NCBI GenBank assembly: GCA_018712275.1
Contig: DVHI01000014.1
Location: forward strand, 1 to 53,005
From: Candidatus Coprenecus avistercoris
Lineage (GTDB): Bacteria; Bacteroidota; Bacteroidia; Bacteroidales; UBA932
Reading direction: 5' to 3'
Length of the DNA: 53,005 nt
Positions within the stretch are counted from its first letter, which is position 1; every line of letters starts with the position of its first letter. Below the pieces are notes generated by a model. The model ran no database searches. It had not been told where the DNA came from and saw only the letters and a program-made list of their open reading frames with translations. Positions 43,779-52,630 of this stretch are shown here, in pieces. The position numbers were made by a program, and so were the translations under genes.

Positions 43779-44868
43779 TGCCGTTCAATATTTTCCAGGA
43801 TCCGTTTTTCTTTGCGCCTGTCCTTTCTATGATACCTTTCTCCCTGAGCCGGTCAATGGCCCGTTTTATCGTGCTCCTCGACTTTTTAGTATTGGCCGCC
43901 ATCTCTTCAATCTTGACAGATGGATTCTTCGCTATAAGTTGTAGGACAGCTATTTCTGTCAAGGATGCCTTTCCGGTCAGATTATTTAAAGGTTCATTTT
44001 GAACCTTTAAATCGTGTTTTAAAGGTTCATTCCGGACCGTTAATCCGTCCGCTTTTATATGCAGGGTCCTGTTCCGCAAGTCGGCCTCTTCGTTCAGAAG
44101 GAGATGGCGCAAAAATCTTTCCAGCGGCTCTGTGGTGGCTGTTATTCCGTTTTTCAGGTCATTGTAATTGGCCCTGACAAGGGCGTTCCTGAAAAACCAT
44201 GAGTGCCTTTCGAAAGTATCGTTTCCTACATTGAACCCGAAACTGCGGAGATATTTTATCAGGAATACCGCAGTTGTGCGGGTGTTGCCTTCTCCAAAAG
44301 GATGCACCTGCCAAAGATTGGATATAAATCTTGCAATATGCCGCACAGCCTCATCTGCTGTCAGTCCCTCGTATGAAAAATCCCTTTCAGTAGAGATGTC
44401 GTATTCCAGGGTCTCGGTTATCAGGCCGGCACCGGCATATATTACTGTACCTCCGTCCAATACCCATTCCTTTTTGGTGATGTTATAGTCCCGGATGCGG
44501 CCGGCGAATTTGTAAATGCCTGTGAAAAGGTATCGATGGATACGGATGAGTTCAGCCGGAGTCATGGAAAATGCCTGTTCTGTGAGAAGTTCGGTGATTC
44601 TGTAAGAGACTGTGTCGGCCTCTTTGGTACGTTCATCACTGCCGGTGTCTTCCCTTGCTGTGCGGCTCTCGTAGTAGGACTCAATGCGCTGCCGTACTTC
44701 CCGGAGCGAGATGTCTCCCTCGATATGCTCGCGTGCGGTATCTATAAGGTACGCCGAGGGCTTCAGTCCGTCCACGTCCTGAAGTCCGATGGCCGTGCGC
44801 CATGCCTGCGCCCGCTCCGCCCTCGACGGCTCACCCTGCCTTATATATTCCTCAAAGTCCGTTATCAT
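43768..44868 (-). CDS. Fic-domain protein with VbhA-like N-terminus and winged helix
   Basis: A 366-residue Fic protein. The active-site loop is H189-PFGEGNTR197, the full AMP-transferase motif. The first 70 residues (IGLQDVDGLKPSAYL, then AREHIEGDISLREV) resemble the antitoxin VbhA fused to the Fic domain, though a strict S/T-xxx-E-G inhibitory motif is not met. The C-terminus is a winged helix (about 305-366; VKIEEMAANTKKSRSTIKRAI). The start at 44868 is preferred to the frame's first ATG (44916), because the TATCTTTG box at 44879-44886 overlaps the longer form. Targets are unknown. Confidence 0.88.
   Translation of the reverse strand: MITDFEEYIRQGEPSRAERAQAWRTAIGLQDVDGLKPSAYLIDTAREHIEGDISLREVRQRIESYYESRTAREDTGSDERTKEADTVSYRITELLTEQAFSMTPAELIRIHRYLFTGIYKFAGRIRDYNITKKEWVLDGGTVIYAGAGLITETLEYDISTERDFSYEGLTADEAVRHIARFISNLWQVHPFGEGNTRTTAVFLIKYLRSFGFNVGNDTFERHSWFFRNALVRANYNDLKNGITATTEPLERFLRHLLLNEEADLRNRTLHIKADGLTVRNEPLKHDLKVQNEPLNNLTGKASLTEIAVLQLIAKNPSVKIEEMAANTKKSRSTIKRAIDRLREKGIIERTGAKKNGSWKILNGNEH
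43985..44029. repeat. Palindrome plus third copy inside the Fic gene
   Basis: TTTAAAGGTTCA (43985) and its exact complement (44000) form a 12-base-arm palindrome with a three-base loop, and a third direct copy starts at 44018. They encode the linker between the Fic domain and the winged helix, where the short protein repeat NEPL appears twice. Confidence 0.85.
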
Positions 44869-44878
44869 AATAGCAGAG

Positions 44879-44886
44879 CAAAGATA
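44879..44886 (-). promoter_or_regulatory. -7 promoter element for fic-tadA
   Basis: TATCTTTG on the minus strand, 10 bases upstream of the ATG at 44868. It supports the shorter Fic start. Confidence 0.65.
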
Positions 44887-44994
44887 CGCAAAGTCGTCCA
44901 CATGGCAAAGTGACATTTTGGCAGAGTGTGCGGAGTGGCACTTAATTTGTTTTAGGTGTCTGTGCAGTTTGAAAACAACTAAAAATTAAAAGAT

Positions 44995-45264
44995 ATGAAC
45001 ATTAGACCTTTAGCAGACAGAGTGCTCGTAGAGCCCAAAGAAGCTGAGACCAAGACAGCAAGCGGAATCTATATTCCCGAGACAGCAAAAGAGAAACCCC
45101 AGCAGGGTAAGGTAATCGCTGTAGGCAGCGGCAAGAAGGATGAGCCCATGGAACTGAAAGTGGGTGACACCGTTCTCTACGGAAAGTATTCCGGAACCGA
45201 GATCACCGTTGACGGCAAGGACTATCTGATGATGCGTCAGTCGGACGTGCTGGCAGTTCTTTAA
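44995..45264 (+). CDS. groES: Co-chaperonin GroES
   Basis: An 89-residue lid protein of the GroEL folding chamber. N-terminal [29 protein letters not shown] includes the mobile loop, and the C-terminus ends [11 protein letters not shown]. Length is slightly below the usual 94-97, as in many Bacteroidota. groEL follows 36 bases later. No exact TAnnTTTG box is seen upstream; the nearest is TTAATTTG ending at 44951. Confidence 0.97.
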   Translation: MNIRPLADRVLVEPKEAETKTASGIYIPETAKEKPQQGKVIAVGSGKKDEPMELKVGDTVLYGKYSGTEITVDGKDYLMMRQSDVLAVL

Positions 45265-45288
45265 TTCTGTGTAGTGTTTAACTTTTAA

Positions 45289-46929
<1,641 letters not shown>

Positions 46930-46963
46930 TCAGCTGACGGCACTCCGATATTTTGAGACAAGG

Positions 46964-47003
46964 CTGCCGCAATCATCCTGGCTGATGGTTGCGGCAGTTT
47001 TTT
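46964..47003. terminator. Strong terminator after groEL, shared with the convergent gene
   Basis: Arms CTGCCGCAATCATC and GATGGTTGCGGCAG pair over 14 bases around a six-base loop and are followed by TTTTTT on the plus strand. The T run overlaps the stop codon of the convergent gene. Confidence 0.88.
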
Positions 47004-47970
47004 ATCGGCGGAGGCGGAAGAATACGACTGCGCTGACTAGAACGATGAGGCCGAGGAGGATGAATCCGAGGGGGTTGGCGCGGCTGGAGGTGGCCTCGAT
47101 GGTCAGGTCGCCGGCGAGGAGGCGGAAGCCGTCTACTTTCCAGACAGGGATGCCTTCATCCATTAGTGCCGTGTTGGCGGAGGTCAGGCGGCCCGGCATG
47201 GTGACGGTGTAGCGCAGGGCGTAGATGAAGGGGGCGAGCAGTTCTTCCTCGCGGGCGCTGAGCGTCTCAGCCCATCGGTCGGCATGGTCCGCGGCTGCTT
47301 CGGAGAAGGCCGTGCCGCCAGTCGCAGTATCCATCAGGCGGGCGGCCTCGATGACGCTGACGCTGTTGACGGTTGCGGTGCCGTCGAAGAAGTCGAGGGA
47401 TTCCCGGAATTTCTCGATCACATCCATTTCCTCCTGCTGTGTCAGACGCTTGCCGGTGCCAGAACTGAGAACCCTGCAATACTCCCGGTAGTAGCATTCA
47501 TTAAACCAGTTGCAGTACTCCTCGGAGGCTGGGCTGAGTACCCCGTCGTAGATCTCGGCTCCGTTCATCCCGTCGTAGCGGCTGTCCCGGTCTCCGAACC
47601 AACGGCGTATCGTTTGGGGGCTCATGTACTCTTCCGGGGCGACGGGCATCTGTCCGGCTATACCGGGGAATCGGCAGGAGTAACTGTAGGTGTGGAAGAA
47701 CAGTCCCCAGCGGCGGCTCCAGCTCTCGTGTCCGCGTAGGTAGGGCAGTCCGGCCACTTCCTCGGAGGCGGGTACCATGCGGGCGGCGGTGTCGCTACGG
47801 GCAAATTTCCGGCGGGCAACGTAGTTGTGCGTTATAGAGTCGTTGAGGAAGCGGAATGTCCGGTTCCCGGGCAGGGGTTCGAGGCTCCAACTCCCGTCGG
47901 GTGCGAAGAGGTAGGGATGGCTGGAACGGTCCCCGGCTGCTGCGGTCTGTATATTGTCCTGAGTGCTCAT
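47002..47970 (-). CDS. Unknown tail-anchored protein
   Basis: A 322-residue protein I do not recognise. The open frame runs further up, into the antisense of the glycosyltransferase gene, but the start at 47970 lies 20 bases behind a TATATTTG box and marks the likely beginning (MSTQDNIQ). There is no signal peptide. The middle part is rich in W, Y and R (ESWSRRWGLFFHTYSYS, EEYCNWFNECYYREYC). A single helix ends the protein (NPLGFILLGLIVLVSAVVFF, then RLRR), which would anchor it in the inner membrane with the bulk in the cytoplasm. Confidence 0.7.
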   Translation of the reverse strand: MSTQDNIQTAAAGDRSSHPYLFAPDGSWSLEPLPGNRTFRFLNDSITHNYVARRKFARSDTAARMVPASEEVAGLPYLRGHESWSRRWGLFFHTYSYSCRFPGIAGQMPVAPEEYMSPQTIRRWFGDRDSRYDGMNGAEIYDGVLSPASEEYCNWFNECYYREYCRVLSSGTGKRLTQQEEMDVIEKFRESLDFFDGTATVNSVSVIEAARLMDTATGGTAFSEAAADHADRWAETLSAREEELLAPFIYALRYTVTMPGRLTSANTALMDEGIPVWKVDGFRLLAGDLTIEATSSRANPLGFILLGLIVLVSAVVFFRLRR

Positions 47971-47990
47971 GTTCTTCGCGGGTCTTTTGC

Positions 47991-47998
47991 CAAATATA
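47991..47998 (-). promoter_or_regulatory. -7 promoter element for the tail-anchored protein gene
   Basis: TATATTTG on the minus strand, 20 bases upstream of the ATG at 47970. Confidence 0.6.
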
Positions 47999-48040
47999 CG
48001 CATGAGCGGGACAAAAGTCAAAAGTTGCGGCAGTTTTTCA

Positions 48041-48048
48041 TATTTTTG
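48041..48048 (+). promoter_or_regulatory. -7 promoter element, probably leaderless
   Basis: TATTTTTG fits TAnnTTTG and ends four bases before the ATG at 48053, the same geometry as at 36200-36212. Confidence 0.65.
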
Positions 48049-48052
48049 CGTT

Positions 48053-49132
48053 ATGAATATCATGCAGATTTTTCCCGGTAAGGTCTGGGGCGGTGCCGAA
48101 CAGTACGTGCTGGACTTGAGTTCTGCCCTGGAGAATGCGGGGCATCGGGTGGTGTATTTTGCCAGGGACAGTGCGGCTGTCAGGCGGAGGATGGACGGGG
48201 TGAGGCAGGTGCGGTACCTGAAATTCTCCGGAATGGCTGATTTACGCAGCATACGTGTGACGGCCATGGCTATGGCGGAGGAAGAGATAGATTTGGTTCA
48301 TATTCACGAGACCCGTTTCGTGCCGATGGTATCGGAGGCTGTCCGCCGGAGCGGCCGCAGAGTCCGGGTCGTGCTTACCCGCCATATTGCCAGAGGCAGC
48401 AGGGTCAGTTTCTGGAACCGCCGGTATTTCCTCCGGCTGCACCGCATCATCTTTGTATCCGACCTTGCCCGGAGGCTGTGGACGGAGGCCAATCCATGGA
48501 TGTCCGCCGAGCGCTGCCGGGTAGTGCACAACAGCATTCCTCCCTTAGCCGGCGGTATGGACTGCGAGCCGCTGCGGCTGCATTACGGTATCCCTGAGAA
48601 CGTGCCTCTGCTGGTCTTTACTGGGAGGGTACGCCGCTCGAAAGGCTGTGCCGTGCTGGTCGAGGCTCTGGGACGGCTGCGGCATCTGCCGTTTCACATG
48701 GTGTTCATAGGGACGTGCAAGCCGGCGGATTATCACCGGGAGCTTAGTGCATTGGCCGTGCGCTGCGGAATAGGGGACAGAGTGTCATTCTACGGGTTCA
48801 CCGACAGGGCCAGGCAGCTTATCCGCGGAGCCGATATCGGTGTGGCCCCATCCATTGTGCGGGAAGCCTGTCCGCTCTCTCCGATGGAGTTCATGCAGGC
48901 CGGCAAATGCGTGATAGCTACTGACAACGGAGCGCAGCCAGAATACATTGTCTCAGGGAAGGACGGCCTACTGGTTCCGCCCGGGGATGTGGATGCGCTC
49001 ACCTCTGCCCTTGCATCGGTTCTGGAAGACAAGGCTCTGCGTCTGCGGCTGGGGCGGCAGGCCAGGGAGCATTTTGAGGCGGATATGAACTACAGCCGTT
49101 TCGTGCAGTCCGTTCTGAAAGTCTACCGGTAG
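48053..49132 (+). CDS. Glycosyltransferase family 4 protein
   Basis: A 359-residue GT-B glycosyltransferase of the GT4 type. The N-terminal IFPGKVWGGAEQYVLDL is the typical donor-domain opening, FTGRVRRSKGCAVLVEAL starts the C-terminal domain, and EACPLSPMEFMQAGKCVIATD holds the E-x7-E-like nucleotide-sugar motif. The start at 48053 gives this opening directly; the frame's earlier ATG at 47963 adds 30 unrelated residues upstream of the promoter box. Acceptor and sugar are unknown. No other polysaccharide genes are adjacent. Confidence 0.9.
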   Translation: MNIMQIFPGKVWGGAEQYVLDLSSALENAGHRVVYFARDSAAVRRRMDGVRQVRYLKFSGMADLRSIRVTAMAMAEEEIDLVHIHETRFVPMVSEAVRRSGRRVRVVLTRHIARGSRVSFWNRRYFLRLHRIIFVSDLARRLWTEANPWMSAERCRVVHNSIPPLAGGMDCEPLRLHYGIPENVPLLVFTGRVRRSKGCAVLVEALGRLRHLPFHMVFIGTCKPADYHRELSALAVRCGIGDRVSFYGFTDRARQLIRGADIGVAPSIVREACPLSPMEFMQAGKCVIATDNGAQPEYIVSGKDGLLVPPGDVDALTSALASVLEDKALRLRLGRQAREHFEADMNYSRFVQSVLKVYR

Positions 49133-49248
49133 CGTTTCGTGCAGATGCCTTCGAGCAGGCTCTGGATCCGGACCACTGTGTCGGGGTGCTGTGCAGCGAC
49201 GTCGGTATGCTCGTCGGGGAGGCGGCGAGAAGTGTCGAAATAGTTTGT
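49123..49248 (-). pseudogene. Possible remnant of a sulfatase C-terminus
   Basis: Read on the minus strand, this stretch encodes about 41 residues ending in a TAG that overlaps the glycosyltransferase stop. The segment LPDEHTDVAAQHPDTVVRIQ closely resembles the C-terminal part of arylsulfatases (DP-E-x-x-DVAAQHPEVV). An in-frame TAA lies just upstream at 49249, and no start codon or catalytic domain remains, so it would be a relic of a larger gene. Chance similarity is possible. Confidence 0.45.
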
Positions 49249-49289
49249 TTAATTTTCCATTTTTGAGATTCTCTGTTAAAGATAAATTC

Positions 49290-49297
49290 TAAATTTG
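49290..49297 (+). promoter_or_regulatory. -7 promoter element for the tricorn-type protease gene
   Basis: TAAATTTG fits TAnnTTTG and ends 29 bases before the ATG at 49327. Confidence 0.65.
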
Positions 49298-49326
49298 TAT
49301 TCAGCATAATTTTAGAACTGTGACCA

Positions 49327-52300
49327 ATGAAAAAGATCAACCTATTACTGTCTCTCCTGCCGCTGGCTGCCATCTCGGCGAGTGCCTCGCCTGCCCCGGC
49401 GGAGACCCTTCACTTCCCTTATTATCCTTCTCTCTCTCCGGACGGGAAGGACATATATTTTTCCTACGACGGCGACATCTTCCGGGTCGGTGCGGACGGA
49501 GGTACTGCCATGCGCCTGGTATCTCTCGGGGGCAATGAGAATTACCCCGTAGTCTCCCCCGACGGCAGGCTGCTCGCTTTCTCCTCCGACATCAACGGCA
49601 ACAATGATGTCTTCATCGTCCCCGTGGGCGGCGGCGAGGTGACCCGCCTGACCTGGCACGAGGCCAACGACTATCCTGTCGGTTGGTCCGCGGACTCGAA
49701 GACCGTCTATTTCGAGAGCAACCGCTCCAACGGCCGCACCGCCTATTCCGTGGGTGTGGACGGCGGCACTCCCAAGAAGCTCTTCGAGGGGTATTTCAAC
49801 ACTATCAGCAACATAGTCGAGAATCCCGCCACCGGCGAACTCTACTTCAACGAGTCGGGCGAGAGCGTCAACTATCCTACCCGCAAGCGCTATGTCGGCG
49901 ACCACAACGCAGATATCGCGTCGTGGAATCCTGCTACATCGGAGTACCATCTGCTGACCTCCTGGGAGGGCAAGGACACCTGGCCGATGGTGGATCGCAG
50001 CGGCAACCTCTACTACGTGACCGACCAGTTCAACCAGGAGGCCAACATAGCCAAGTACGTGCCCGGAGGCGAGCCCAAGCAGCTGACCAAGTTCAGGCAG
50101 TCGGTGCAGTATCCCTCCATCAGTGATGACGGCTCGCGGATAGTATTCCTGCTGGACTACAAGATTACCTGCCTCGACCCCGCCACCGGCAAGGTTACCG
50201 AGCCGAAGATTACCGTGGCCGACAACGACACCGAGATGCGCCGCTCCTTCAAGGACCAGAAGCCCGCTTTCGTGGCCGTCTCTCCGGACGGGAAGAAGCT
50301 GGCCATGTCCGTCCGCGGCCTGCTCTACGTCTCCGATGCGGAAGGCAAGTACCTCAAGCTTCTGCCCACACCTGCCGACGAGCGCGTGGACGAGATAGTC
50401 TGGGCCGACAACAGGACCCTCTACTACTCCCGCACTGACAAGGGCTATGTCAACCTCTTCAAGATCGGAGCCGACGGCTCATCCGCCGAAAAGCAGGTCT
50501 ACCGGGCCGAAGCCAACATCCAGTCCCTCACCCGTTCCCATAAAGGAGACAAGATAGCCTTCATCAGCGGCAGCCGCGAAGTGATGGTGCTCGACGTGGC
50601 CAAGGACAAGGCCCGCAAGATCGCCGACTCCCAGTTCTGGTCGTTCCGGAGCTACAGGATGAATTTCTCCTTCGATGACTCCTACCTGGCCTTCGAGGGC
50701 ATGAACCTCTTCGAGGGGGATATCTTCATCTATTCCTTCAAGGACAAGAGCCTGCACAACCTTACCAACTCCGCTTCCTCCGAGGGTGCGCCGGTATTCT
50801 CCCCTGACGGGAAGAACCTCTACCTTACTGCCAATATCTACGGCTCGTCCTTCCCCCGCGGAGGCATGCGCGGTCAGCTCTACCGTCTGCCGCTGCAGCG
50901 CTACGACCAGGAGCCCTTTGCCTCTGATGTCTATGATGAGCTTTTTGCAGAAGTGGGCGCCGGGGACAGCACTGCCTCGGAGATGACCATTGACTACAAG
51001 GAGGTGTTCCGCCGCCTGGAGGAGATGCCTGAGAACGGATATTCGCCCTATGCTTTCCGCGACGGAGAGGACTCATGGCTGCTGTACACCCTCTCAGGAG
51101 CGGTGAAGGCCCTGAAGATATCCGACCCTGAGGCTGAACCGGCAGAGATAAAGGGCATTACAGGCCGGTGGGGATATTTTACCTGCTCTGACGAGGCTCC
51201 TTACTATATCAGCGGAGGCGACATCTACAAGATCAATCTCAGCCGCAGCAATGCCGACAAGGTCTCCATTTCGCAGGATGTGGAGAAGGACCTGGACGAC
51301 GAGTTCCGCCAGATATTCTACGAGGGCTGGGCCGTGCTGGACCAGAACTTCTACGATGTCAACTTCCACGGCACCGACTGGAAGGCCAAGAGGGACTACT
51401 ATGCCTCGCTGCTGCCCTACGTCAGGAGCCGGGAGCATCTGCGCACCCTGTTCAACGACATGCTCGGCGAGCTGAACTCCTCGCACCTGCGCTTCACTTC
51501 TTCCGGAGCCGAGGAGAATACTCCCAAGATCCGCACCACGTCCGCAGAGACCGGTATCATCTGGAGCAATGAGGATCCTTACGTTATCGACCGTATCCTG
51601 ACCGATGCTCCGGCCAACAGCGTGGACATCGACATCCGTCCCGGCGACCGCCTCGTGGCTGTCGGAGGCGTGAAGGTGGACGCTTCGGCCAACAGGGAGA
51701 GCTACCTGGCCTCGGCAGTGCCTCAGGAAGAGGTGCTGATGACCTTCGAGCGCGGAGGCAAGGACTTCGACGTGAAGCTGCATACCGTTTCTTACGGCGA
51801 GGTGAAGAACATGCTGTACACCGAGTGGGAGGACCAGCGCCGCGCCATGGTGGATGAGCAGACCGACGGCCGCGTGGCCTATATCCATCTGAGGGACATG
51901 ACAGATGGCTCGCTCTATCCGTTCCTGATGCAGATGCACACCGATGCCGTGAACCGTGACGCCCTGATTCTGGACCTCCGTTACAACAACGGCGGCAACG
52001 TGCACCACGAGGTACTCGACTTTCTCCGCCAGCAGGAGCATTTCCGCTGGAGCTACAGGGATTTCGAGCCCAACTCCCATCCCAATGTCACCCCTGCCGA
52101 CAAGCCTATCGTAGTGCTTGTCAACGAGCGCAGCCTCAGTGATGCAGAGGTGACTTCCAACGGTATCAAGACCCTTGGTATAGCCAAGATCGTGGGTACG
52201 GAGACCTACCGCTGGATTATCTTCACCTCCGGGGTATCCTTCGTGGACGGTTCCTACAGCCGTCTGCCGGCATGGGGATGCTACTCCCTCAAGGGCGAGG

Positions 52301-52431
52301 ACCTTGAGGCTACCGGTGTGGCTCCGGACATCTATGTGCGCAACACCTTTACAGACCGCATGTATGGCCGCGATCCTCAGCTCGATACAGCCATCGAGGA
52401 GATTCTGAAAGAACTGGCGGCCGATAAGTAG
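49327..52431 (+). CDS. Tricorn-type S41 protease (secreted)
   Basis: A 1034-residue exported serine protease. After a signal peptide (to about residue 22) come two TolB/PD40-like propellers (about 30-330 and 330-650; repeated SPDGK and VSPDGR strands), a C1 helical part, a PDZ domain (about 730-820) and the S41 catalytic core. The likely nucleophile is S938 in RSLSDAE, with H720 in NSSHLRF as general base, as in tricorn. It probably degrades peptides in the periplasm. The promoter box and signal peptide support the start. A terminator follows. Confidence 0.9.
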   Translation: MKKINLLLSLLPLAAISASASPAPAETLHFPYYPSLSPDGKDIYFSYDGDIFRVGADGGTAMRLVSLGGNENYPVVSPDGRLLAFSSDINGNNDVFIVPVGGGEVTRLTWHEANDYPVGWSADSKTVYFESNRSNGRTAYSVGVDGGTPKKLFEGYFNTISNIVENPATGELYFNESGESVNYPTRKRYVGDHNADIASWNPATSEYHLLTSWEGKDTWPMVDRSGNLYYVTDQFNQEANIAKYVPGGEPKQLTKFRQSVQYPSISDDGSRIVFLLDYKITCLDPATGKVTEPKITVADNDTEMRRSFKDQKPAFVAVSPDGKKLAMSVRGLLYVSDAEGKYLKLLPTPADERVDEIVWADNRTLYYSRTDKGYVNLFKIGADGSSAEKQVYRAEANIQSLTRSHKGDKIAFISGSREVMVLDVAKDKARKIADSQFWSFRSYRMNFSFDDSYLAFEGMNLFEGDIFIYSFKDKSLHNLTNSASSEGAPVFSPDGKNLYLTANIYGSSFPRGGMRGQLYRLPLQRYDQEPFASDVYDELFAEVGAGDSTASEMTIDYKEVFRRLEEMPENGYSPYAFRDGEDSWLLYTLSGAVKALKISDPEAEPAEIKGITGRWGYFTCSDEAPYYISGGDIYKINLSRSNADKVSISQDVEKDLDDEFRQIFYEGWAVLDQNFYDVNFHGTDWKAKRDYYASLLPYVRSREHLRTLFNDMLGELNSSHLRFTSSGAEENTPKIRTTSAETGIIWSNEDPYVIDRILTDAPANSVDIDIRPGDRLVAVGGVKVDASANRESYLASAVPQEEVLMTFERGGKDFDVKLHTVSYGEVKNMLYTEWEDQRRAMVDEQTDGRVAYIHLRDMTDGSLYPFLMQMHTDAVNRDALILDLRYNNGGNVHHEVLDFLRQQEHFRWSYRDFEPNSHPNVTPADKPIVVLVNERSLSDAEVTSNGIKTLGIAKIVGTETYRWIIFTSGVSFVDGSYSRLPAWGCYSLKGEDLEATGVAPDIYVRNTFTDRMYGRDPQLDTAIEEILKELAADK

Positions 52432-52454
52432 GCCCTGGTTGTTGCAGGTAACTG

Positions 52455-52492
52455 AAAGGCCGGTCGGGATATGCGTTCCTGACCGGCCTTTT
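52455..52492 (+). terminator. Intrinsic terminator after the tricorn-type gene
   Basis: AAAGGCCGGTC and GACCGGCCTTT form the stem, extended inside by GGA/TCC, and are followed by TTTT. Confidence 0.85.
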
Positions 52493-52516
52493 CTGTATAA
52501 CTGTCCAAAAGGGCAT

Positions 52517-52535
52517 AAAAAAGAGGCACCCCTCT
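52517..52535 (-). terminator. Small intrinsic terminator on the minus strand
   Basis: On the minus strand AGAGG-GGTG-CCTCT is followed by TTTTTT. It would end a transcript coming from the permease gene, or a small RNA between them, after about 100 untranslated bases. Confidence 0.6.
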
Positions 52536-52630
52536 GCTACAATAGGTACCCCTTCCTTGTGTACTAAAACCTAAACCTATTACATAGATGCAGGTCCCGC
52601 TGTTTTTGTTGCACGGAAAGTGAAAAATTT
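52536..52630. other. Structured AT-rich spacer behind the permease gene
   Basis: The spacer holds an inverted repeat (AATAGGT at 52541, ACCTATT at 52575), a short direct repeat AAACCTAAACCT, and a run of A and T next to the permease stop. No open frame or consensus promoter was found. Confidence 0.4.

Noticed and set aside
44930-44951. CIRCE-like heat-shock element before groES
   Set aside because: GAGTG-like half-sites are present, but the spacing and several bases do not fit TTAGCACTC-N9-GAGTGCTAA.
48999-49373. 124-codon minus-strand frame across the glycosyltransferase/protease gap
   Set aside because: It overlaps two real genes. The sulfatase-like sequence is in a different frame and is short.
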